Source of the DNA: Spirochaetae bacterium HGW-Spirochaetae-1
Lineage (GTDB): Bacteria; Spirochaetota; UBA4802; UBA5550
Assembly: GCA_002839375.1 (NCBI GenBank)
Contig: PGXY01000007.1
Span: 1-64,000, forward strand
Direction: 5' to 3'
DNA length: 64,000 nucleotides
The notes beneath the pieces are model-generated. The model was given only the letters and a program-made list of their open reading frames with translations. It was not told the origin of the DNA and ran no database searches. The translations under genes were made by a program, and so were the position numbers. Below, in pieces: positions 8,951 to 16,750 of this stretch; within the stretch, counting starts at the first letter, position 1, and the number at the start of each line of letters is the position of its first letter.

Positions 8951-9251
8951 TCTCTTTCTCCTTGGATTATGCCTGATACTTTATAGTACATATACTGGTA
9001 ATTAATCAATACAATTTTGCCCGGGCAGTGCAAATACCCGATATTCACCTCATCGGGGTCAGAGCCTGTTTCAGACATAAAAATTTATACCTGAAACAAT
9101 AAGTTTTTTCTTTCCTTTTATATTTAATTATGCATGATAGTTGCGATTATTGAATCTACGGTGGAAAGGGCATTAAAACCGGACACAGGCAGGTTCCTGC
9201 AGTCCCGGTCACGCTGTACCGCACCACTTTACCTGAAAAAAGGAGACGGCA
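8951..9251. other. Intergenic region between divergent genes
   Basis: 301 bp between the pentapeptide lipoprotein (minus) and the thioesterase (plus). It holds one dispersed repeat copy (9055-9066) and presumably both promoters. No small ORF or RNA was recognised. Confidence 0.5.
9055..9066 (+). repeat. Dispersed GGGGTCAGAGCC repeat copy
   Basis: Exact 12-bp copy of the word, rightmost occurrence noticed in the window. Confidence 0.6.
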
Positions 9252-9665
9252 ATGAGCAATTCACTCAACATCGAAACCCATAAGACAATCAATCACAACC
9301 TCTGCGGAACACCTAAAAAGATATCGGCGGGAGAGTCGCTCATAGAGATGAAAACGACCAAGGATATGGCCGTTGACAATAAGGGTCTGGTCCATGGAGG
9401 GTTCATCTTCGGGCTGGCCGACCATGCTGCCATGCTGGCGGTGAACCATCCCTTCGTGGTGCTCTCAGGATCCAGTTGCAGGTTCCTGAAACCCGCCATG
9501 CCGGGACAGCTGCTCATTGCCGAAGGAAAAATCATCGATGAAGACGGCAGGAAAAAGACCGCCAGGGTCACGGTGCGCAGGGAAAATGAAATCATTTTTA
9601 CCGGTGATTTCACCTGCGTTGTCCTGGAAAATCACGTGCTGTCACCGGTTCAGCAAAGTTCCTGA
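9252..9665 (+). CDS. Hotdog-fold thioesterase (PaaI-like)
   Basis: Small cytoplasmic protein (137 residues) of the hotdog fold. VHGGFIFGLADHAAMLAVN matches the PaaI/YbgC-type helix, where an HGG motif precedes the substrate-binding helix. Proteins of this type hydrolyse acyl-CoA thioesters. AAAAAGGAGACGGCA before the ATG is a strong ribosome binding site. The ThDP-dependent enzyme follows 44 bp downstream with its own strong site, which suggests a two-gene unit handling an acyl-CoA. The substrate is unknown; part of the family is non-catalytic. Confidence 0.8.
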   Translation: MSNSLNIETHKTINHNLCGTPKKISAGESLIEMKTTKDMAVDNKGLVHGGFIFGLADHAAMLAVNHPFVVLSGSSCRFLKPAMPGQLLIAEGKIIDEDGRKKTARVTVRRENEIIFTGDFTCVVLENHVLSPVQQSS

Positions 9666-9709
9666 AATTTTTTGCGCTTAATCCTGCATAGTATAAAAGG
9701 AGAGCCAGG

Positions 9710-11452
9710 ATGAGATTAAACGGCGGCGATATCATTGCCATGACCCTGAAAAATCAGGGAATTTCCCATGTATTCACCCTTTGTGGAGGCCACATCTCAC
9801 CGATCCTGGTGGGATGCAAAAAACAGGGACTGACTATCATTGATGTGCGCCACGAGGTGAACGCGGTTTTCGCCGCCGACGCCATGGCACGGCTTACAGG
9901 CAGACCAGGCGTGGCCGTCGTGACAGCGGGTCCCGGCGTCACCAACACCATCACTGCGGTCAAAAACGCCCTCATGGCCCAGGTGCCCCTCATCCTCCTG
10001 GGAGGAGCCGCTGCAACAGTCATCAAGGGCCGCGGTTCCCTGCAGGATATTGACCAGTTGTCGCTCTTCAAAACCGTGACGAAAATGGCCGTATCGTTAA
10101 AGAGAAGCTGTGATATCATCCCCGTCCTGGAGAAAGCCATGACGATTGCCCTCTCGGGCGTTCCCGGCCCGGTCTTTATTGAGTGTCCCATCGATCTTCT
10201 CTATGACCCGGAACTGGTCAGGAAATGGTACGGCAAAGCCTCGACGCCGGGAAATAAAGGTGATCTGAAAAGCAGGCTCCTATCGTGGTACCTGAACCGC
10301 CATGTCGATGCGATGTTCGCCTGTGACTTCTCCGATATGCACCCCCACGATCTGCCGGCCCGCGTTCTTCCGGTGCCGGAAAGAAAAATCCTGAGAGCAT
10401 ATAAAGCCGTCAAAAAGACCCGGCGTCCCGTCATGATAATCGGAAGCCAGGCCATGCTGCACCCTTCAGGGGTTTCCCGCCTGGCAGCGGCCGTTGAATC
10501 GATGGGAATACCGGTCTTTCTTACCGGTTCAGCCAGGGGACTGCTGGGCACCGACAGCGCTGTCCAGGTCCATCACCACAGAAGGGAAGCGCTGCAGCAG
10601 GCCGACACCGTCATCCTGGCCGGGATGCCCTGCGACTTCCGGCTTGATTACGGGCGGTCCATTAACCGGAAGGCCCGCCTCATTTCGGTAAACCGAAGCA
10701 GGCAAGACCTGTACCTGAACCGAAGGCCCAACCTGGCGGTTCACTCCGACCCGTTTCTTTTTATCCTGGGACTTGCGGCGCAGTTCACTTCTCATATCAT
10801 GAACCATCAGGCCTGGCTTGACGAACTGAAGAGGAAAGACACCATTAGAGAAAAGGAAATCGTTTCCCTTTCAGGAAAAAAAACAGAAGGGATCAACCCG
10901 CTGTTCCTGCTGAGAAGACTGGAGGAATTTCTGAGTGACGATTCCATTATCGTGGCCGACGGCGGTGACTTCGTAGCTTCGGCGGCATATATCCTTAATC
11001 CCCGCAATCCCCTTTCATGGCTTGATCCCGGCGTATTCGGAACGCTGGGTGTTGGAGCGGGATTCGCCATGGGTGCCCGTTGCGTTCATCCCGAAAAAGA
11101 GATCTGGATCATTTACGGCGACGGAGCCGCAGGATACAGCCTTCAGGAGTTCGACACCTTTGTCCGCCACGGCCTGCCCGTCATCGGTCTTATCGGCAAT
11201 GACGCGGCCTGGTCGCAGATCGTCCGCGACCAGGTTGAGTATCTTCATGACGACGTGGCTACATCGCTGCGTCATTCCGATTATCATCTCGTGGCTGAAG
11301 GATTCGGAGCGAAAGGGTATCTGCTGGACCGGAAGGAAAAAATCGATTCCGTATTCAGCAGTGCACGCAAAATGGCGCACCGGGGCACGCCGGTCCTTAT
11401 CAACGCCATTACAGGAACAACGGATTTCCGTAAAGGATCGGTTTCGATGTAG
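9710..11452 (+). CDS. ThDP-dependent lyase, acetolactate synthase/2-hydroxyacyl-CoA lyase group
   Basis: Thiamine-diphosphate enzyme (580 residues) with the three-domain plan of acetolactate synthase. The N-terminal PYR domain carries the activating Glu in DVRHEVNA (E49), followed by TAGPGVTN. The C-terminal PP domain carries the metal/ThDP motif GDGAAG (about residue 470) and the paired ND about 27 residues later. Around this, SLQEFDTFVRHGLPV and the tail TDFRKGSV resemble, from memory, the ILVBL/HACL2-type 2-hydroxyacyl-CoA lyases more than biosynthetic IlvB. No small regulatory subunit gene is nearby, which also argues against branched-chain amino acid synthesis. The neighbouring thioesterase fits a role in acyl-CoA breakdown. 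General class is secure, exact substrate is not. Confidence 0.8.
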   Translation: MRLNGGDIIAMTLKNQGISHVFTLCGGHISPILVGCKKQGLTIIDVRHEVNAVFAADAMARLTGRPGVAVVTAGPGVTNTITAVKNALMAQVPLILLGGAAATVIKGRGSLQDIDQLSLFKTVTKMAVSLKRSCDIIPVLEKAMTIALSGVPGPVFIECPIDLLYDPELVRKWYGKASTPGNKGDLKSRLLSWYLNRHVDAMFACDFSDMHPHDLPARVLPVPERKILRAYKAVKKTRRPVMIIGSQAMLHPSGVSRLAAAVESMGIPVFLTGSARGLLGTDSAVQVHHHRREALQQADTVILAGMPCDFRLDYGRSINRKARLISVNRSRQDLYLNRRPNLAVHSDPFLFILGLAAQFTSHIMNHQAWLDELKRKDTIREKEIVSLSGKKTEGINPLFLLRRLEEFLSDDSIIVADGGDFVASAAYILNPRNPLSWLDPGVFGTLGVGAGFAMGARCVHPEKEIWIIYGDGAAGYSLQEFDTFVRHGLPVIGLIGNDAAWSQIVRDQVEYLHDDVATSLRHSDYHLVAEGFGAKGYLLDRKEKIDSVFSSARKMAHRGTPVLINAITGTTDFRKGSVSM

Positions 11453-11661
11453 CTTTTAAGGAACCTCTAAAAACAGGGTTTCTTATGCCTGCAAAGCAGG
11501 CAGTTCCAGAAGTGAAATCACACAGGATACAGATAAAGACTTTAATAGAAGAAAACACTCTGTCAACTGGATCAGTAAAATTTTTATTATGATTGCTTTT
11601 CTGCAGGCATGGCTCTATTCTTTGCAATCTGAAGTACCTACTTCAGAAAAATCAGGCACCT

Positions 11662-13716
11662 ATGCACACATTCAGCAAACGAAGGTATTTTTTAATAATC
11701 CTTGCCGGTCTTATCCTGCCCGTACTACTGTCGGGCATGGCGGCCGCCATCCCGGAGTCCATACTGGCCGTGGACAGGATTGCCGAGAAGGTCCCCCTGA
11801 CATCCTTTCTCGAATATTATGCCGATCCCTCGGGATATCTCACCCTTGAAGATATGCAGACACCGTCGTTTGATAAAGAATTTAAAAAAATGACGGGGCA
11901 TAAACCGGGATTCGGCTATTCCCATTCATCGTACTGGTTCAGGCTTCGTATTGTTAATAAAAGCAAAGACCCGGTCTCCTGGTACCTGGAATGGGAATAT
12001 CCTCTCACGGATATTATCGACTTCCACCTTCCATCGGCCGACGGGTATAAAACTGTTACCGTGGGGGACGCCCTTCCCTTTGCATTGCGCCCCTTTAATT
12101 ACAGGACTTTCATAATACCGGTGAAAACAGAAAAAGGGACTCACTCTATCTACATGCGGGTAAAAACCAAGGGCTCCCTTATTGTTTCGCTTAATGCCTG
12201 GGCGGCTGAAATGTTCTATCCGTCAAAATACGGGGAATTTAAGACTCTCTGGTTCTTTTACGGATTCATGCTGGCAATGATATCCTACAACATTGTCATT
12301 TTCATCTGGCTCCGGCAGCGGGTATATCTGTTCCTTTCACTCTTTACGATTTCCTTTTCGGTATACACCATGATTCACAACGGACTGGCCTTCCAGTACC
12401 TGTGGCCAGCCAGTCCGGGCTGGGGAAACTCCAGCAACCCGGTTATCGCTTTCGTCGCTTCCATTCTGGCACTCCAGTTCGCCAGAACCTTCCTCGAAAC
12501 GAAAAAGGAGGCACCCATACCCGATCGGGCCCTCAAGACCCTGATGATCACCGGCGGAGCGAATATCCTGCTCATGCTTTTCATTGATTACTATTATGCC
12601 TCGCAGTTGTCCACGGTGCAGGTCACGCTTTCCATGATAGCCCTCCTGGGCACCTCCCTGTATCTGCTGAAAAAGGGAAGCCGCGAAGCACTTTTCTATA
12701 TCCTTTCATGGCTCTTTCTCTTTATCACCATCATGCTCCACATAATGCGCGCCTTCGGCATAATGGAAAGAACCATCCTGTCGGTCTGGGGATATTATTT
12801 CGGCGGATCCCTCATGATCCTCCTCCTTTCCCTGGGGATCGCCGACAAGCTGAGGACGCTGATTACGGAACGCGAGAGGTCTCAGGCCGAACTCTACACG
12901 GCGCAGCGGCTTATGGCGGTCCAGCTGGAACAGAAGGTCCTGGAACGGACCGAAGAACTGAAAAAGGCCCATGAACAGATTAACATGACTTACGAGGAAA
13001 TGAAAAAGGACCTCCAGCTGGCGCGCACAATTCAGATGAATATCCTTCCCGATCCTGTGGAGGTTATCGGCGGTCTTCATTTCTGCGTCGAGTATATGCC
13101 TCTCATAGAAATAGGCGGCGACATCTACGACATCCATGAACTGGACGATGGGACCGTCAGGATTCTTCTGGCCGACGCAACAGGCCACGGAATCGTCGCA
13201 TCCCTCATCACCATGCTTATCAAGAGCGAGTATGAACCGCTGAAAATAGAAAGCCCCGATCCCAGGACTATAATATATTCACTGAATGAAATCTTCTGTA
13301 CTAAATACAAATCCCTGGAGATATTTTTTACCGGCCTGGTCATTGACATCAACAGGTCAAGGAATAAACTCACCTATTGCTCGGCGGGACATATGCCCCA
13401 GTACCTTATAATGAGCAAGTGTATCACGGACATACAGCGCACGGGAAGAGCCATCGGAATCATTAACAACATTGATTGTTATGAAAGGATACTGGACCTG
13501 GAGGAAAAATTTAAAATTCTTCTTTTTACCGACGGTCTCATCGAGGAAATGAATCAGAAAAGCACGTCCTTCGGCGATGAGAAGTTGAGAAGCATTGTTA
13601 CCAGGCATTCTGAACGTCCGGTCCGGAACATCATCCAGGAAGTTTTACAACAGGTGTTTTCATCGATACATGATGAAAACCAGTGGGATGATATCACCAT
13701 TATAGGCATTGAATAG
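11662..13716 (+). CDS. 7TMR-DISM membrane sensor with SpoIIE-type phosphatase
   Basis: Receptor phosphatase of about 684 residues. A signal peptide (residues 1-27) is followed by a periplasmic 7TMR-DISMED2-like domain with YSHSSYWFRLRI, seven membrane helices (about 185-400), a short coiled coil and a C-terminal PP2C/SpoIIE domain. Metal-binding motifs are intact: GGDIYD, DATGHG and the final DDITIIG. SpoIIE-type phosphatases dephosphorylate STAS-domain proteins in partner-switching pathways; a STAS and an RsbW-like gene lie at 47.7-48.6 kb. I chose the internal ATG at 11662 because it starts the signal peptide; the in-frame extension to 11593 lacks one. A paralog of the same layout is at 35223-37322. 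Confidence 0.88.
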   Translation: MHTFSKRRYFLIILAGLILPVLLSGMAAAIPESILAVDRIAEKVPLTSFLEYYADPSGYLTLEDMQTPSFDKEFKKMTGHKPGFGYSHSSYWFRLRIVNKSKDPVSWYLEWEYPLTDIIDFHLPSADGYKTVTVGDALPFALRPFNYRTFIIPVKTEKGTHSIYMRVKTKGSLIVSLNAWAAEMFYPSKYGEFKTLWFFYGFMLAMISYNIVIFIWLRQRVYLFLSLFTISFSVYTMIHNGLAFQYLWPASPGWGNSSNPVIAFVASILALQFARTFLETKKEAPIPDRALKTLMITGGANILLMLFIDYYYASQLSTVQVTLSMIALLGTSLYLLKKGSREALFYILSWLFLFITIMLHIMRAFGIMERTILSVWGYYFGGSLMILLLSLGIADKLRTLITERERSQAELYTAQRLMAVQLEQKVLERTEELKKAHEQINMTYEEMKKDLQLARTIQMNILPDPVEVIGGLHFCVEYMPLIEIGGDIYDIHELDDGTVRILLADATGHGIVASLITMLIKSEYEPLKIESPDPRTIIYSLNEIFCTKYKSLEIFFTGLVIDINRSRNKLTYCSAGHMPQYLIMSKCITDIQRTGRAIGIINNIDCYERILDLEEKFKILLFTDGLIEEMNQKSTSFGDEKLRSIVTRHSERPVRNIIQEVLQQVFSSIHDENQWDDITIIGIE

Positions 13717-13739
13717 TATCTGAAAAATCCGTAAATGTA

Positions 13740-13768
13740 TTGACAATTTTCAACCAATCCCCTATGCC
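13740..13768 (+). promoter_or_regulatory. Possible promoter of the YqeY/GatB-like gene
   Basis: A perfect TTGACA at 13740-13745 is followed after 17 bp by the poor -10 match TATGCC. It would start transcription about 30 nt before the downstream start codon. Weak evidence. Confidence 0.35.
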
Positions 13769-13804
13769 ACAGCCATCGCACTAATCCAGAACAAGGAGAT
13801 TACC

Positions 13805-14251
13805 ATGAGTCTTCTCGAAAAAATCGAAGCTGAAATGAAAGAGGCGCTCAAGGCCGGAGATACGGTCAGGTCTGACACACTGAAAATGCTGAAAACCGAT
13901 ATCACCTACGAGAAAGCAAAAACAGGAGAAACCGTTTCCGATGAAAAAATCCTCGAGGTAATAGCCCGGGCTGCAAAAAAAAGGAAAGAGGCCATGACGG
14001 AGTACCGGAAGGCAAACCGTGAGGACCTGGCTTCCCGCGAGGCCCAGGAGCTGGCCCTCATCGAGGCCTATCTGCCGGAACAGATGGCCGAAGAAGATAT
14101 CAAAAAATATGTCGCGGACCTCGTTGCTTCCATGGGCGGAGTCACTAAAAAGGATTTCGGCCGTGTCATGGGACAGGCCATGAAGGACCTTAAAGGCAAG
14201 GCCGATGGAGTCCTGGTGAAAAAAATCATCACTGAGAGCCTGGGAGAATAA
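13805..14251 (+). CDS. GatB/YqeY domain protein
   Basis: Small protein (148 residues) homologous over its whole length to YqeY, the stand-alone version of the C-terminal helical domain of GatB (the amidotransferase acting on misacylated tRNA). Family signatures include LLEKIEAEMKEALKAGD near the start, AAKKRKEAMTEYRKANRED and the end segment VTKKDFGRVMGQAMKDLKG. The stand-alone proteins are widespread; their exact role is unsettled. ACAAGGAG precedes the ATG. It converges on the MerR gene with 9 bp between stops. Confidence 0.92.
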   Translation: MSLLEKIEAEMKEALKAGDTVRSDTLKMLKTDITYEKAKTGETVSDEKILEVIARAAKKRKEAMTEYRKANREDLASREAQELALIEAYLPEQMAEEDIKKYVADLVASMGGVTKKDFGRVMGQAMKDLKGKADGVLVKKIITESLGE

Positions 14252-14260
14252 CAGAACGGG

Positions 14261-14752
14261 CTACTTTTTACTGCACGATGAATATACGAGGTCGTGCACA
14301 TCCTCGCAGCTTACTATACCCCGGTACACGGGACAATCGCGGCACGAGGGATAGGGATGGAGGCATTTTTCATTCGAGGCCCAGCAGGGACGCGTTCGTA
14401 CATTATAGGCAGGACATTCACTTCCATTCCTGGAGCCGCACTTTCTCAGCTTCCAGCAGGGCACAAAGGCGAGGATTCTCCTGATTCCTTCGAAGTTGAG
14501 GCCTTCTTCCTGTATCATTTTTTTGATACACCGCGTCTTCTCCAGTTCCAGGTCCGAATAGAGCCTTCTTCCCGTTTCTGTTTTAAAGGGAATCAGCAGG
14601 CCTTCGGCTTCGTAAAGACGCAGGGCATGGACCGAGACGCCCAGTTTCGCCGCCGCCACACCAATGGTGTAGACCGGTTCATAAAAATCACGTTCGAACC
14701 TTTCCCGGCCAGCTGCTTTGTTTTTGTCCTGTTTTATATCCACCACTGCCAT
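14261..14752 (-). CDS. MerR-family regulator with Cys-rich CW-type C-terminus
   Basis: Transcription factor of 163 residues. Residues 28-95 form a MerR helix-turn-helix (YTIGVAAAKLGVSVHALRLYEAEGLL). The C-terminal half is very Cys rich: CW at 99-100, C105, C113, CW at 123-124, C130, C137, C140, C149, C160. The spacing CW-x4-C-x7-C-x9-CW resembles the two-CW metal or redox-binding motif. It probably senses metal, redox state or a sulfur species. It lies 166 bp beyond the last gene of the sulfur operon on the same strand, so it may control it; that is inference. The upstream gap holds an 11-bp inverted repeat (14847-14877). The start codon has only a weak ribosome binding site. Confidence 0.82.
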   Translation of the reverse strand: MAVVDIKQDKNKAAGRERFERDFYEPVYTIGVAAAKLGVSVHALRLYEAEGLLIPFKTETGRRLYSDLELEKTRCIKKMIQEEGLNFEGIRRILAFVPCWKLRKCGSRNGSECPAYNVRTRPCWASNEKCLHPYPSCRDCPVYRGIVSCEDVHDLVYSSCSKK

Positions 14753-14846
14753 ATTATATCCCGTCTCTCAAACACCTTACTTCTTCGCAGCCAGTTTTAC
14801 AGAGTCATCCCTAATAGTCAATATATATACTGTTCCGTTTATTCAA

Positions 14847-14877
14847 ATACCTTTCGGCAAAAAAGCCCGAAAGGTAT
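14847..14877. repeat. 11-bp inverted repeat upstream of the MerR gene
   Basis: ATACCTTTCGG (14847-14857) and its exact complement (14867-14877) flank a 9-nt loop rich in A. It lies between the rhodanese-like gene and the MerR gene. It may be an operator or the hairpin closing the sulfur operon; the U-run falls in the loop, so it is not a standard terminator. Confidence 0.5.
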
Positions 14878-14918
14878 AATTGCGGTTAACCATGAGACTC
14901 GCTTTAACTCTCTTTGTC

Positions 14919-15554
14919 TCAACAGCCTTCCAGTTTTTTCTTTTTGCTTTTCGGTTTTACCGCGCCGCTACCTTTACTGTCAGTGCTCTTCACCGGATTG
15001 TCCGTTGATTTCACCGCATTTCCACCCCCGAAGTATGAAGATATGGATGCGGCAAGATTATACTTCAATATCTCATCATCAGAGGAATCCTTTGCCGGTT
15101 CAGGATTGAGTATGGCCGCGACCCAGTGATTGAATCCGCCTTCCAGAACATAAGCATCCTTTCCGGCCGCCTTAAGCACAAGCCATGCCTGGTGGGCGTG
15201 AGAATTGCCGTTGGAATAGAGAATGATCATTTTCGAATCGCTGAGATCCGTATCAATCGTGCTTCGTTTTAAAAGATTCTCCAGCGGGATATTTTCCGAT
15301 GTTTTAATGTTTCCCTTCGCATATTCCTCGGAATTGCGAATATCGATGAGCTGATAATCGGTTTTACCTTCGATAATCCACTGCGACAGATCCTGCGGCG
15401 ATACCTGATCGCCTTTTTCATTTATCGTTTTTGCCATCACCTCGGGCTCGAAACGATATTTATTTTTACTGGAGCCGGGAAGGAACAGCATGATCACCGC
15501 CAGGATAAGAGCCGTGTAAACCGCGATCTGCCTGTTTTCTAGTTTTAATTTCAT
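14919..15554 (-). CDS. Membrane-anchored rhodanese-like protein lacking the catalytic Cys
   Basis: Protein of 211 residues: one N-terminal membrane helix (about 10-27) and a single rhodanese-like domain (about 50-155), then a Lys/Ser-rich tail. Rhodaneses transfer sulfane sulfur through a Cys at the start of the loop after the strand ending in Y. Here the loop reads YSNGNSHA, with Ser114 at the Cys position. It cannot form the persulfide by the usual route. The domain otherwise keeps DIRNSEEYAKG and LEGGFNHW. Last gene of the minus-strand sulfur operon, 28 bp after a YeeE/YedE subunit. It may bind a sulfur compound or a partner rather than transfer sulfur. Confidence 0.85.
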   Translation of the reverse strand: MKLKLENRQIAVYTALILAVIMLFLPGSSKNKYRFEPEVMAKTINEKGDQVSPQDLSQWIIEGKTDYQLIDIRNSEEYAKGNIKTSENIPLENLLKRSTIDTDLSDSKMIILYSNGNSHAHQAWLVLKAAGKDAYVLEGGFNHWVAAILNPEPAKDSSDDEILKYNLAASISSYFGGGNAVKSTDNPVKSTDSKGSGAVKPKSKKKKLEGC

Positions 15555-15582
15555 ATCTCTACCTCTTTGAATCGTTACGTCG

Positions 15583-16185
15583 CTATTCGACTATTTCACC
15601 GTATTTCTTTTCAACCCATTCCGCACCGAAAAAACCACCCAGGGCGATGAGGACAACAACAAATCCGACAACACCCGCCGAGACTCCTAAATATTCATAG
15701 ATGGTCACGGTCCCCATGAACCCGCTGTATTTACCGCTGTAAAAGGCATCGATGGAGGGGGCTATCTCGCCGAAGACAAACATGCCGAGAAATATCCCTG
15801 CCAGGTAAAAAACGGCATCAACCTTCAGGGTGGCAAGACCGGCAAAAGATGTGCCGGGACAGTATCCGCCGATGGCGAAGCCAAAACCCATTATCACGCC
15901 ACCGGCGATGCCGGACCAAAGATAGGTTGGATTGATCAGCATGCTGTTCACGTCGAGCCATCCAAAGGCATCTAAAAATATAATCCCTGCCATGGCCGTA
16001 ATTATTGCCGTAAACATTACTTTAAAAACCGTCAGGTCCTTGAAATAGAATTGCCAGGCCAGCTTCCGTGAATTACCGAAACCTCCGCTCTCCAGGGCGA
16101 AGCCGAAGCCGATGCCGATCACAAAAGCAAAAACAAAATTTATTCCGTTACTCCAATTGCCGAATACCGCTAATGGTGCAAACAT
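15583..16185 (-). CDS. YeeE/YedE family half-transporter
   Basis: Integral membrane protein of 200 residues with about five helices, matching one half of the YeeE/YedE (sulfur transport) family. GGYCPGTSFAG carries the conserved Cys that in YeeE takes part in thiosulfate passage. The preceding gene encodes the other half, so the pair should form one transporter. AGGAG precedes the ATG. Place in the operon, between the NrfD-type subunit and the rhodanese-like protein, supports a role in uptake or release of thiosulfate or a similar compound. The family match is clear, the substrate is inferred. Confidence 0.85.
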   Translation of the reverse strand: MFAPLAVFGNWSNGINFVFAFVIGIGFGFALESGGFGNSRKLAWQFYFKDLTVFKVMFTAIITAMAGIIFLDAFGWLDVNSMLINPTYLWSGIAGGVIMGFGFAIGGYCPGTSFAGLATLKVDAVFYLAGIFLGMFVFGEIAPSIDAFYSGKYSGFMGTVTIYEYLGVSAGVVGFVVVLIALGGFFGAEWVEKKYGEIVE

Positions 16186-16196
16186 ATCCTTTTCTC

Positions 16197-16709
16197 CTAT
16201 GTCCAGAGTTTTTTAACAAATATTGCCATGAGGTACGCTCCGGCGAAGATGGCCATCATGGTTGCCCAGCTTCCCAGGGCAAGACTGGCCCCGCCCGAAA
16301 GGGCGACTCCACTGGTGCATCCCCGGGCCAGGCGAGCGCCGAAACCGAAAAGAGAGCCTCCCACAACGGCAAAAATCCAGCGTTGCTTATCCGTTATGCG
16401 TGGTCCCCGGTTTGTTTCTTTTTTGATACGTCCCGCCAACGCTCCGGAAATCAGGGCTCCCACGAGCACGCCCAGAACTTCGAAGACGAGCCAGTTATCA
16501 AAGGGATTTTTATCCCCGCCGCCGTAATGGGCGAGATGAGAATTATTATTCACATGCTCCGGCGAAACGGCCTTTTCGGCGGCCACAACGACGCGCATCA
16601 TTGCTCCGGAAGCTCCCAGTCCCTGTCCTGAAATGAAAAATGATCCGAGAAGAACAAGGCCGAGAAGTACGCCGGCTATATAGGGCGACATATACTTTTT
16701 GGACTGCAT
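16197..16709 (-). CDS. YeeE/YedE family half-transporter
   Basis: Membrane protein of about 170 residues, second half of the YeeE/YedE transporter. RLARGCTSGVALSGGA holds the conserved Cys-containing re-entrant motif. I chose the ATG at 16709, preceded by GGAGGAAAGG; the reading frame extends to a TTG at 16742 without a better site. It ends 11 bp before the next subunit starts, typical of a cotranscribed pair. Confidence 0.85.
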   Translation of the reverse strand: MQSKKYMSPYIAGVLLGLVLLGSFFISGQGLGASGAMMRVVVAAEKAVSPEHVNNNSHLAHYGGGDKNPFDNWLVFEVLGVLVGALISGALAGRIKKETNRGPRITDKQRWIFAVVGGSLFGFGARLARGCTSGVALSGGASLALGSWATMMAIFAGAYLMAIFVKKLWT

Positions 16710-16750
16710 ATATTCCTTTCCTCCAAATATTATTTTATGCAAAAATGACT

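Noticed and set aside
11485-11592. A 35-codon plus-strand frame before the DISM phosphatase
   Set aside because: No convincing ribosome binding site and low-complexity sequence; the 7-bp hairpin at its start has no U-run to make it a terminator.
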